Of a stretch of 64,000 nucleotides of DNA, positions 13,931 to 24,045 are shown piece by piece; the stretch's first letter is position 1; the number at the start of each line of letters is the position of its first letter. The DNA is from Xylocopa sonorina. Lineage: Eukaryota; Arthropoda; Insecta; Hymenoptera; Apidae. The stretch lies in assembly GCF_050948175.1 (NCBI RefSeq), contig NC_135197.1, forward strand, positions 6,280,501 through 6,344,500, in the 5' to 3' direction. The notes under the pieces are model-generated. The model was not told where the DNA came from. It did no database searches and saw only the letters and a list, made by a program, of their open reading frames with translations. The position numbers and the translations under genes were made by a program.

Positions 13931-14214
13931 GTTACTACTACAGCCACCAGTACCAGTTGACGTATTTTCACGTCCGCGAAATGTTTAACGTGACCAGGTG
14001 CCTACGGTGACACCCAGGCACGACCTCTCCTTGAGGCAGGGATTGGGATACGCCCAATCAGCCGGCAGTGAACCCAGTGCAGTAATCTAAGTACGCAGTC
14101 CACCACTACCGATGCCCTCGGTGGGGGTGACGGACTACCCCGTCTGCCTTTTGGAATAACCAAGGGCCTTACGCAACGGGATAGAGGCCAATACTGGGAC
14201 GCTGTAGTGGTAAC
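13931..14214. repeat. Structured repeat, copy B
   Basis: A diverged second copy, about 545 bases from copy A. The closing stem is stronger here: 14 pairs with one T-G wobble (13931-13944 with 14201-14214). Internal stems are CCTC/GAGG (14024-14036), GATTGGG/CCCAATC with the same ATACG loop (14041-14059), ACCGA/TCGGT (14108-14122) and CCTTTGG-type/CCAAGGG (14148-14166). The stem matching copy A 13412-13433 is weakened by an A-C mismatch. Confidence 0.7.
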
Positions 14215-14264
14215 ACTTCGCTACTCGACAATGAACTCAAGTTCATTTATTGACTGACATTTAT

Positions 14265-14420
14265 TGAAGAATAATTAAATTTAAATTCAATGTTATATTT
14301 CAAATTCAAGTTAAATTTCAAATTAAAAGTAAATTTAAAGTTAAAGATAAACTTTAAATTACAATTAAATTTAAAATCAAAGTTAAATTCGAAATTAAAA
14401 TTAAATTTAAAATCAATTAT
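14265..14420 (+). repeat. Cryptically simple AT repeat
   Basis: Run of aaattaaa/gttaaatt words with irregular period. The apparent Lys/Leu-rich open frame here is a by-product of the repeat. Confidence 0.8.
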
Positions 14421-14715
14421 TTTATATTCCGTACATTATAATGATAGAAGGAGTTGGAAAGTGTCTCTATCATTGTCTCGAACAATATTCAATTTAACTA
14501 TAGAATAATATCTAGTTTTATAAGAAATGTACTATTTTCGAGCGATCTCATCATCAAAGCAATCATTCTAAAATATGAAAATAATATTCAAGTTCGATGC
14601 TTTGACTTCAAGATCTACTCGACGCAAAATGCCTTCTTGCACATCTATATGACATAGTTTCGATAATCAAACTTTAATTATAACGAAAGCTACGCTATAT
14701 ATTTGTAATCTATTC

Positions 14716-14743
14716 CATATATATGATATTTATCATATATATG
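14716..14743. repeat. Perfect 12-bp hairpin
   Basis: CATATATATGAT, loop ATTT, then ATCATATATATG. The inverted repeat is perfect. Confidence 0.7.
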
Positions 14744-15176
14744 ATTTATTTCATGCATTCAATTTGCAATAAATACAAACTCAATAATTTATTTCATATT
14801 AAATCAACATTAAAGTATATGTTACATATCTTTGTATCAATAGTGATCTTTGTCAACATTATTGCACACTAATTATAATTATTGCAGATACGAAGTCGGA
14901 GGGTATCCGACTTCACCACTATGTACTGCTATGACAAAGCAGTTCTCATATATATTACTATATATATTACTATTACTATTCTATTATATTATGAATATAA
15001 CAATATTGCACTTTTATATATATTCATATCTAATATAACTATTATAATATTCATACTTATTCATTCACTAATTATCAAGTATCAGTACTTATTATATTAT
15101 GACATTTAAAACCGCGAAGTGCAAGAAGACCTAGCCTGATCTAATAAATAACACACATAAAATAAATGTTACTACT

Positions 15177-15203
15177 CATGGATATATCTATTGTATATCC
15201 ATG
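15177..15203. repeat. Perfect 10-bp hairpin
   Basis: CATGGATATA, seven-base loop, then TATATCCATG. One further T-G pair extends it outward. Confidence 0.6.
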
Positions 15204-15321
15204 GTCACTATGCTCATAAAATGAATTCTACGTAATTACAACCAGTCACCCGTGCCGATTTGGACCTTTCGTCCTACGACATGATTGAGTGACCAGAGGA
15301 ACTTAAAGGCATGCGACTCAC

Positions 15322-17020
15322 CGACCATAAATCGATGATGCTGATATCTGGAGGAACTGCTTCCGCTGCTACTGCCTCAGGGAAGGCGTTGAAGGTATGG
15401 TAAATGCCTGAAAAAAGTCAAATTATGAATTAAAATTCATGTTACAACACAATGAATCAGTTAGGAATAAATGTTAAGAAATGTTGCTTACCTCTAGGAG
15501 CACATCATGAACGTTGTCGTCAGGGTAGAAATGGTAGATCAATCCATTGGTAGAAGTAGCTGAGAATCTTAAACAGAAACCATATTATCATAATTTGGCC
15601 TTTCAAAGTTCTAATTAATATTTTCAATTATTAATTTACTTCATTGTAATTAATTTTGGAATTACGTCAATCTTGTAGTCAAAAAGATTAAAAGCTTAAC
15701 AAAGTTGGAATTGTAAATAAAGTACGAAAGATACTTACATTTTTGGCTTTTGTAGCACAGCAAGATCCTTTGGGAAGACAGCAATAACTCTAATACCGAG
15801 GCAGCAAATATTTAAAAAAAAAAATTAGGAACAAAAAAGTAATAAATAAAAGACTACAATACTATTGCCATTTATACGAAGAAAACACTGACTCTACTTT
15901 TTCGCGTATAATTATTATAAAAAAAATGTAATTAAAATTAGAGCAGCTGTGCTCTATGAAATATTAAAATTATCGCAACAAGCACTGACTCTACCGACCG
16001 CATTGCGCGCGGTCACCAAAATTTGCTGGAAGAAAACATTGTTAGTAGGGGAACAAAGGGTGTAAATAAAAACAACACACATTTTACTTTCATATGATTT
16101 TTCGTCTTTTCCTAATCGAGCGTCTATCAAAGAAAATATTACTTTCTTTCTAAATTATTCAGCTATGTAAAAGTATATATATGTTTATAAAATATTATGC
16201 ATAAATAAAATAGTTTATAAAGTTTGAATATATTGTAAACTATATTCAAATATTATAAACTATTTATGAACTCATAATAATAAAACATGACTGATCTATA
16301 AAAAATCTACTGTGATTATTTGTTATACATTACGAATTACGTATCAAATATATCAATTATGTATCATTATACAGTATAAATTATATATCAAATGTTAACA
16401 AATAATGTTAACAATCAATCAATAAAAGAGATACATAAATTTATACCATACGTTCCTCTTGTCACCTCTTTTAGATATCAGTACAATATTACTCGTCGTA
16501 TCCATTGTTTGTAAGATATAACCCATTAAGAACCTGTAACAAAGAAAAACAGAACAATTCAGATAAATGCACAAAAGTAAAATTAGTTACGACGAGATTT
16601 TATAATAACTAAAGTCACAAATAATACAGAATGAAAAAGTAAAAAGGAAACTGAAAGCTATATTTATATTTATAATGATAATGTTGAATAAATACTTAAT
16701 TGAGTATGCAGCGATTAAACATAATTAATTATACAATAAAGATGTTAATAGAATCACGATTAAATATACTACGCAGTCGATAAGCAAGCGTATAAACGTA
16801 CCTCGAAAAGTTATATCGGCAGCAGCGTACGACATACGTCTCACCGCCAGTAGAGGACGACGCGAACTGACTGCCGGTGTCGCTCGCCGCATGTACCGGA
16901 AGCGACCGAACGAGCGCGAAGACGTTCGAACGAGGCCGAAGGCGCTCGAACGTAGCTTTCCAACTACGTTTCTACGTTTCATTCTGCGGCCTTGGTATTT
17001 CGCTATCTGCTTCAACTGTA
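15322..17020 (-). ncRNA. Candidate spliced minus-strand transcript, coding status unclear
   Basis: A GC-richer block at about 16802-17020 ends in the donor CGAG|gtacgt. Possible exons follow at 16533-16466 (acceptor ttgttacag; holds an ATG opening MGYILQTMDTTSNIVLISKR), 15789-15739 (donor gtaagt), 15567-15492 (donor gtaagc) and 15407-15322 (acceptor ttttttcag, donor gtgagt). Exons three and four join in an open frame reading RVIAVFPKDLAVLQKPK, then FSATSTNGLIYHFYPDDNVH. I could not connect the first coding exon in phase, and the last exon's best frame is out of phase by one, so the frame would stop after 12 more codons. It may be a small protein gene with a missed exon, a decayed gene or a lncRNA. 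Confidence 0.35.
16208..16265. repeat. 58-base hairpin, 25-base arms
   Basis: Arms AAATAGTTTATAA + TTTGAATATA and TATATTCAAA + TTATAAACTATTT pair perfectly except for a two-base internal position (ag opposite ta). The loop is 8 bases (16233-16240). It is AT-rich. It could be a MITE remnant, a foldback element or a small-RNA precursor. Confidence 0.7.
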
Positions 17021-18142
17021 AACAAATCAGCTAATTGAAAATCTACTACAGAAGACACGTCTCGAAAGTACGAGTTCCAGGAAAGTTCTCGTGCGTATTT
17101 TTCTTGGAAAGGTACGTGCTATTGTGTTATGGTGTATATTCGCCCAAATATCGTGCGCAGAAATTTGTCTACGTGTATAATACATATAACGTAGATAATA
17201 TCTTATTATACGTATTACTCCTATATTATTATTTTATTATTCCTATAATAGTGTCGTAACACAAATTTCACCCCAATGCTAAGACTATGCTGTTATAAGA
17301 ACTGAATATGAGCACCGTCTTAGTATAATTTTGCCACGGTATTTGTTCTATCCGTTGCCACTGGCGTGCCAATCGCTGTGTTATCTGGTTAAATGAAGTA
17401 ATAATTAAGTCTCGTGCGCGTATAATTTTAATATGATTGATTTTATTATTATATTGTTCTGTTATACATTATTAATGATAAAGTTGTAAGTTTGGAGTAA
17501 AGGTAAGAAGTATTTAATACACGGACTTTATGATCATTAATGATCAAATTCGGTTATGTTACTGCGATCGTTCCGAGAACTTGCATTAAGTATGGTTTAT
17601 ATTATTATAGTTGAATTGTTTTATTTTTATTTAAATCAGATGCAAAAAGTTATATACAAGTATTGTACAATATCAATTTGTATAAAAATTCATAGCGAAT
17701 GTTCTTATTCGTTAACATTCTTTGTTGGTTGTGTAAAGCAACCAGTTATAAAATCTATTAGGTAAACTATAAAAATTTCTGAAATTTGGACGGACATTTC
17801 CTTTGACCAATATCAGTCTTCTATTAAAATGTGTAAATCGTAATACCATCGAGGCATCAAATTAATTGTACATTACTGACACTTAGATAAGCTACATACA
17901 TGTTTGCAATATTCATACCCACAAGTATGTTAAAATAAATAATCAAGTTATGAACATATAACAAACAATATTGTTTTTGTTTGGTTTAAATTATTTTAAA
18001 TATTATTTTTCTGAGTATAGATGATTCCCTTTTTAAAGAAAGGGGCGTTCTGTAAAAAATTATATTCATTTCTATGGACACTGTATCTTACTTTGGTGTC
18101 AATCAATGTACTCTATATTCTATACTTAATGTATGGTACTAT
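17021..18142. other. AT-rich stretch holding the likely 3' UTR of the four-TM gene
   Basis: The part from 18142 down to about 17620 is the probable 3' UTR (minus-strand AATAAA at 17620-17632). Nothing is recognised from 17021 to 17600; a plus-strand frame at 17035-17259 is low-complexity Tyr/Val. Confidence 0.45.
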
Positions 18143-18226
18143 TTAAGGCCATAGAAGTTCTATATTTGGAGACTGTAATTTTTCAAATATTTTGTACATC
18201 GACAGTACAACCAACCAGCAGTATAC
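18143..18226 (-). CDS. Four-TM gene, last coding exon and stop
   Basis: Acceptor tgctttcag. It encodes VYCWLVVLSMYKIFEKLQ and a short tail ending in ELLWP, then TAA. It completes helix 4 and gives a cytoplasm-like basic/amphipathic C-terminus. Confidence 0.85.
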   Translation of the reverse strand, partial: VYCWLVVLSMYKIFEKLQSPNIELLWP

Positions 18227-19019
18227 CTGAAAGCATAGAATTAGATATATAATAGATTACATTATATGTAGCAATAAGAAAATGTAATAACTAATGATTT
18301 TGTATAACTGTATGTACTACTCACATTGTATGACATCCACAACCAAATACACATTGCAGCAAATGTTGCTTCGAGCTAAAAGTATAGTTTAAAATATCAA
18401 TTGTAAGTTTAGTAGAAAATCTCAATGTAATAATACATTATACTTCACTATATGTATATAAAACTTACATAAATGTAATAGCCTCCTACGAGCCAAAGTC
18501 CAAAAACTAATTGGAATAGACATACAATGAACCACAATATAAGCCATGGAAGTAACCATCCTCTTATTCCCTGCTTTATTCCATATACCATCAAACCTCC
18601 TGATATGATCAATAGTATGAAGTAACAGTTGAAGAAGCCTCCAACAATTTGCATAGCTGAAAAATCATACAGTGTGTGAATGAAACGATATTTGCATTCA
18701 TTGTACATACAATTTACAACTTACATCCTCTAATATCAGCCTCGAATAAAGGATTGTACAACTGAGTCGAGTCCCCTCCATTTAATTGGTAACAGACTAA
18801 TGTAATTGATATTACACTAATGGCCTAAAACAAAAGAAAGTCATACAATAAATATCAAGAGGTGTGGAAGTAAACACTAGAAAAAAAATATTAATGTGGC
18901 AAGATAATAATATTAAGCTGGAAAATACATACAATTGTGTAAAAGGCAATAGCTTTGCATCCTGCTTTGATGTTATTGGTCCAAACAAATGGTGACCAAC
19001 AGGACTGGACCATTACCAT
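18143..19019 (-). CDS. Four-transmembrane membrane protein, 5 coding exons, complete
   Basis: Five minus-strand exons join in phase: 19019-18933, 18824-18725, 18656-18469, 18375-18325 and 18226-18143. They give 169 codons from MVMVQSCW to IELLWP and a TAA stop. All introns are short (about 70-110 bases) with good gtaag or gtgag donors and polypyrimidine-ag acceptors. Four hydrophobic segments are visible: residues about 22-43, 64-87, 98-125 (a Trp-rich run, WLLPWLILWFIVCLFQ) and 130-150. A short polar loop between the first and second (NGGDSTQLYNPLF) lacks obvious glycosylation sites. Size and layout resemble small insect four-helix proteins such as the LAPTM-like and Pasiflora-like groups, but I cannot assign one. 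The start is uncertain because the frame stays open into the upstream exon at 19115-19176. Candidate poly(A) signals (AATAAA on the minus strand) lie at about 17620-17632. Confidence 0.85.
18325..18375 (-). CDS. Four-TM gene, fourth coding exon
   Basis: Acceptor tacttttag and donor AAT|gtgagt; 17 codons, LEATFAAMCIWLWMSYN, the first part of helix 4. Phase 0 at both ends. Confidence 0.85.
18469..18656 (-). CDS. Four-TM gene, third coding exon
   Basis: Acceptor gatttttcag and donor TAT|gtaagt. It encodes helices 2 and 3: MQIVGGFFNCYFILLIIS and, after the turn KQGIRG, the Trp/Leu-rich helix ending GLWLVGGYYIY. This is the longest and most hydrophobic exon. Confidence 0.9.
18725..18824 (-). CDS. 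Four-TM gene, second coding exon
   Basis: Acceptor ttgttttag and donor GGAT|gtaagt. It encodes the end of helix 1 (AISVISITLVCY) and the extramembrane loop QLNGGDSTQLYNPLFEADIR. Exit phase 1. Confidence 0.85.
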
Positions 19020-19023
19020 GTTT
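18933..19023 (-). CDS. Four-TM gene, exon with proposed start codon
   Basis: Acceptor ttttaatag before 19023; ATG at 19019-19017; donor ATT|gtatgt. It encodes MVMVQSCWSPFVWTNNIKAG and the beginning of the first membrane helix (CKAIAFYTI). A second ATG lies two codons further on. Confidence 0.75.
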
Positions 19024-19114
19024 CTATTAAAATAAAAACACACGTGCAAACACAATTATCAAATTCATTAGCCACCAGTGACTGAAGATGATCCAATTGA
19101 TTAATGCCACCTAC

Positions 19115-19176
19115 TTGCTGTTAATGCATTCAACGCTTGGGCGTCGACATGCAACAGGCTTACCAACATATAAGCT
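19115..19176 (-). other. Candidate upstream exon of the four-TM gene
   Basis: Acceptor tcatttgtag and donor CAA|gtaggt on the minus strand, 62 bases. Read in the frame that matches the next exon, it is open (SLYVGKPVACRRPSVECINS), so it could add 21 residues to the protein. It could equally be 5' UTR, because the peptide does not look conserved or structured. Confidence 0.4.
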
Positions 19177-19586
19177 CTACAAATGAAAAGACACCAATGA
19201 AGAAGCCCAAGAAATACATTGTTTTTAATTAAAATATTAATACAGTTCCAAAGTTTTTATTACATATAGTAATTAAATACTTGATGGAACTGTACGAATA
19301 AAAACATTAAAATCGGTGACATTATACATTCTAGTTACAAAGATGGAAAACTTGTCCAGAAACGCATACACACGGGAGTACACTAGAATCACTTAAGCAC
19401 AAGAAGAAACTAATAAAGATGTTTCTCTCTACAATTATAAAAATACAACTGGAATTTGTATTTTGATATTTTTATGCATCAATACACGGAAATCACTAAT
19501 CATTTATTCATTAATCAATTATCTCCTGCACCATTCGATGTGTCACTAACAACGAAGATATGTCAGTTGAAATGTTTACTTACATC

Positions 19587-19670
19587 TGTCGAGGAAAATT
19601 AATTTTCCATGTTAACTGACCATGACGATATTTTTCTTGGACCTCAGTCGCCAGACTTCGATTATTTTAA
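19587..19670 (-). other. Candidate alternative 5' UTR exon
   Basis: On the minus strand a short segment ends in a strong donor (cgacagat|gtaagt). It contains a three-codon upstream ORF (ATG GTC AGT TAA), and GC-richer sequence lies just upstream (19730-19800). It cannot be joined to the downstream exons in a coding frame, so if real it is untranslated and marks a second promoter nearer the gene. The exon's 5' limit is not visible. Confidence 0.3.
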
Positions 19671-20295
19671 CCACTTGTGAAAATCTTCGATACTAATGTA
19701 CAGTGACATACACGTATCACCTTGGGTACTGTTAATGGCGCCGTGTTCAGCGTTCGGTCGCTCCTCTCCCTTCCCCTTGTGACTCAAAATTACTGTGCCG
19801 GTTCTTTCAATTTTCGAGGTGTTTCTTTACTCTTTAACACTGATTTCTGATTTTAAAAGAGGCGCATATACACTCCATGAACTGCAAATTACCAGAATGT
19901 GATTATTAAATTTATTGACTAAACTTGAAAAACATCATTTTAACATGAATGAAGGAAGAACTTTTGTTCAACCATAATTCGAAATAAAAATGATGAACCA
20001 CTTTTAATTTATCATATGATAGACTATAAGAAAAGTCTGAAATAATAATGAACTGGAGCCTGAAGCAGCTCACAATCTATTATGCATCGCATAAAGTGTT
20101 TTTACGCCAAGGAGTTAGTTAAACTTGATACGTATTTCGCAACCATCGACGGAGTGTAGGTAACGATGGAAGAATTGCAGTCGTTTAGTAAAGCGTACCT
20201 TGACAACGCAGGGATATCATAGCGAACATATATCGAGAGTCGAGCATTGTCGGTGATTAACCCGTGGAAAATGTAGTTCAATGGTTTCGAATTAC

Positions 20296-20325
20296 CTGCT
20301 TGCGGTTTCCGCGGCGAGCAGCCAT
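20296..20325 (-). other. Candidate distal first exon (ATG) of the four-TM gene
   Basis: On the minus strand an ATG in good context (accaaaATGG) opens MAARRGNRKQ, followed directly by the donor CAG|gtaatt. The phase-0 exit matches the candidate exon at 19115-19176, so a 200-residue isoform is possible. A short basic N-terminus before a membrane protein is unusual. Transcript data would decide. Confidence 0.35.
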
Positions 20326-23089
20326 TTTGGTACCGCAAATGCAAATAAACCCCTTGAAATCATATAAGATCTGTGACTGATAATGCAGTCACTAAACAAG
20401 GCTGATACTCTTCGTGCACGCTAAATGTTAAGTCGTGTAAAGTTATGTAAATGTAACTGCAGGAAGCTCCCATAAGTTAACAGTGAAATTATAAATGCAG
20501 TAACTACGTCGAATGAGCCTGAACTGCGCGATAAGTCTGTAAACTAACTATTTGGGCTATCAGAATACGTAATTAATTTCGTTTAAGTGTCAAGACTGCA
20601 AACAATAACGCTTTCGTTATTTTAAATGATACGTGCTCAGAAATTCTTCGATCGAGCACTAATAATGGAATGTTGGGAGGCCCGCAATTCAATGGAACAC
20701 TGCAAAGCTCACGCGAGCCGTTTAAATTCCTATAGTCATCAAACACAATAGCTCACTGCGTAATGGACGAGGTATTCTCTTTGAAACAACAAGATGATCG
20801 CAGTCATACCTTGGTTGAGCAATAAAATGTTGTAATTCAATTGCATTAACATTATTCCATCATTTTAATCCAAGTTTATTGGCTCTGCTTTGGCTCTTTA
20901 CTTGAGTCATGGTTGGTGATTGAGTTCAGCTATAGCAAAAAAATAGCAAGAGAACAAACCAACAATAATCTTATCGATTGAAACGCAGAAAGATGATCGA
21001 AGGATTCCTCCGAGAAATATTGCTGTAACCAAATCGGTTTGAAGAATAATATAGCAGTAATGGTATCCTCGATCGGAACCACTACAACGAGAAGAATTTA
21101 TGCCATAGTTGGCATTCGATCTGCCAGTAGGTACGTGGAACTCCTCGTTATTGTAGGCATATCTAATGTCAACGGGATCACGGATATTCCATCTACTGCT
21201 ATTCCGTAAAGGAATAGAGCATCGCTATGTCGCTATATAGGTTACTGATTAACCGATGAATATAATGCGCTGTAGCGACGCGTTGGTCCTAGAACAGCAG
21301 ATGCGTTTCGTACAGATGCGCGTTTGGAGTCGGGGCTAGTCCAAAAGCTATAAATATAGAAGTATGAATGCGTGGGACCCCTCTCAATTTCTCGGACCAT
21401 CAAAATTCTCTGCTCTACTCCAAGGGGGTATGTATATTCGTTTCCACCGTCTCCTAAGATGGTACGCGAACGATAAGTTTTTGGTGATGTTGTTACGTAG
21501 CTGGCAAAGGCAACATCGACAGACTTTCAACGAAGAAGAGGCGCATCGCTTTCCTCGTACTTACGCGAAACGGTTGGATCAAGGGATAATGAGTTAGTGT
21601 CCTACTCCATTAGAACCGGAAGGGGCTCAAGAAGTCCGAGAGGCTGCAGTTTGAATATATAAGTGGCAATCATTTGCTTACAATGAGCATGTACGTTGAA
21701 CGCGTGGATCGCGAAGTTATGATATCTGGAAAAGTTTAAGAGGATGAAGGACTAGAAACTGTACGGCGTATGTAATTTCAAAAGAGTGGAAGAGGATCAG
21801 AAATGGAAATGTGGATTTAGCATTGAGAACTATCGACGAGAGATAGCCGGATAGAGAAGGAAAAACAAGTTCTGCTATTATTCTAAATTATGCAGCCGTG
21901 ATTTATCTGAGGGTTTAGTCGAAAGATTCCTCACGTACAATTGATAGTGAAATATTGCTTACGTGCGGGATGGAAATAAAATGCTTGCGAAAAACAACAA
22001 TAGCAAGAAGGAATGTGAATATTCATAAAGTTGCAGATTTATATCGACGTGAAATGTTGCGCGCGTCGTGTTAAGGCGCGTTGAATAAATTATCAAACCG
22101 TAATTATATCTGTGCATTGGTATTTCACTTTTCGAGCTGGTTAACACGGCGCATGTTGCAGGAAAGGAATCGGTTCAACAAAAAGTTGTTGGAACAACTT
22201 CGCGTTTCGTGCTGAGTGTCCTTCGAGAAAAACTCTGATACCGTACGACTGATTTAAAATTAAACGCGTGCTATTGTATCGATTCAGAGACTGTGAACGT
22301 TTACTCCAAAATCTTTATCTTGGTTAAAGGAAAAGACACGAAATTTCTTTTGTCCCTATTTGAAAGACCACTCAGCAAGAGTTGAGCGATGCGAACAAAG
22401 GCATTGATTAGAAATATTGTTTTTGAAATGGAAGAATGTTTATAGTACTCTGCGGACGTATTCGTGTCTTATGAAGTTATCAGAGTTATCGGGAATGTGA
22501 TATAGTCGACTCCTCTTGCGTCGACGATTTCGCGTTAGTTTCCACTGTTATTTCGTTCTTTGTTACTTTAGACACCATGCGAATTCATTGCGAAACACAA
22601 TTGTAAAGGATAATAAAATAGACAAATAGAAACACCATAAGATCGATTTATCTCTAACCCGAACAAACGACGCTTAAATCCCGATTCATTCCCGCCAAAA
22701 TGAAATCGTTAATTATACATATTTCCCAGTGGTCCAAAACCAAATGAAGCTACTAAATCATCGATTAAAAGGAACACCAAATTCGTATAATTATCATCGA
22801 ACCCAAGAAAAGTGTCGTTCGAACAACTTTTACTCGAAAACACGCAGCGTCACACGATACAGTACAACTGCACCCTTCACATCGAGTCAGTCTCAGAAAC
22901 CGAATCGCACTTCGATTAAGGAGAAAAAAGTAAAATAAAACAACGATTCGATGAAACAGAAGTTTGATACGAAGACGAACAGAGAAAGAGTTTCAGAAAC
23001 GCGATGAGGAGTGAATTCCGACGGTCGCACGCAGACGTCGAGCGCAGCGGTGTACGGAGTTAGGGGAAAGGCGCTATAGAGGTCCCCTC
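20326..23089. other. No gene recognised
   Basis: Moderately AT-rich. A TATA-like word (ctataaatatag) lies at about 21350 upstream of a 77-codon frame with no recognisable features. Confidence 0.55.
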
Positions 23090-23435
23090 TAGTGAGATTG
23101 GGCCCCGTTCGGGTCTTTCTCGCACACTCTCTCGCGACGTTGAAGGTTTCCTTCGCATCGGTTCGTGCCGTGGCGGTCCGGCTCGGCTCGTGCACATACG
23201 CCATGGTCTCTCGTGTCGAATCGGACCAGCTTCGTGGTGCCCAGCTGGATCCGGACGCCCATTTATCGGCCTCCAACTCGTCGTCGCCGTCGACGTTCGC
23301 GCGGCCCAACCGAACACCAGAGATCCGTTCTCGATCGGTCTGTCGTCTCGGCTGTGAAACGTGCAGCGTGTCTCGGTGATCTGATGTAACCCTTCTATCT
23401 TTCTTTCTGTCCCCCTCTCTCTCTCTCTCTTTCCC

Positions 23436-23466
<31 letters not shown>

Positions 23467-24045
23467 CGTGCGATCGCTCCTTCTCTTTCTCTGCCGTGAA
23501 ACCGCATTGGCCGTGTGTATATCGCCTCGATTACACCAGAACGGTTGAGCGTCGCCGAGCGGTCCCAACCGTCTGGATCCGTGGAGCACACTTGCTCATC
23601 GTCGCCGTCGTCGTCCTCGACACTGGCTGTGCTCTTTGCCGCACCGATTCCACCGGCGGTCTCGCAGCTAATTCGGACCTGGTCTGCCCGCTGGACACGG
23701 CTAGAACGCGACTCGTCTCTCGGTGGAACGATCGTCGACTGAACTTCACCGACCGGACGAGGGATATCCCAAGGTGCGTGCCTCTTTCTGCCTGCTGGAC
23801 CTGAAAATTCGTGCACCGGGCTGAGAAATACCGCGGCACGCGGATGATCCATCGGCCGGAACAGGATTTACGGCCCCTCCTGGGTGGGTCAGCGGATTTT
23901 CGGATAGAAGTCACGGCGGAGTGTCTCGCCGAGAGGTGTGTTCGCGGATGCGGTATCGGTTGTGGTTCGGTGCTCCGTATTTTCGTGGACGAGATTCGCG
24001 ATCGCCGACGTCGGGTGCATCCTGTGCAAGGTCCGGTAGGTACGT
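23090..24045 (+). promoter_or_regulatory. GC-rich block, possible promoter and 5' UTR exon
   Basis: CpG density rises sharply at about 23000, at the right edge of the AT-rich block. The block contains a CT microsatellite and splice donors in plus orientation: AAG|gtgcgt at 23774 and TAG|gtacgtg at 24040. No coding exon is recognisable; the long minus-strand frame here comes from the CT repeat. It could be a distal first exon of the RhoGEF (11.5 kb upstream of its first coding exon). That link is inference. Confidence 0.35.
23411..23468 (+). repeat. CT microsatellite
   Basis: Nearly pure (CT)n with CCC and TTT interruptions. Confidence 0.95.

Noticed and set aside
14290..14508. 72-codon Lys/Leu frame
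   Set aside because: It is produced by the cryptically simple aaattaaa repeat.
22893..23852. 319-codon minus-strand open frame
   Set aside because: Its centre is an Arg/Glu/Lys run produced by the CT microsatellite on the opposite strand. The rest is CpG-rich with no domain, and overlapping frames are open on the plus strand too.
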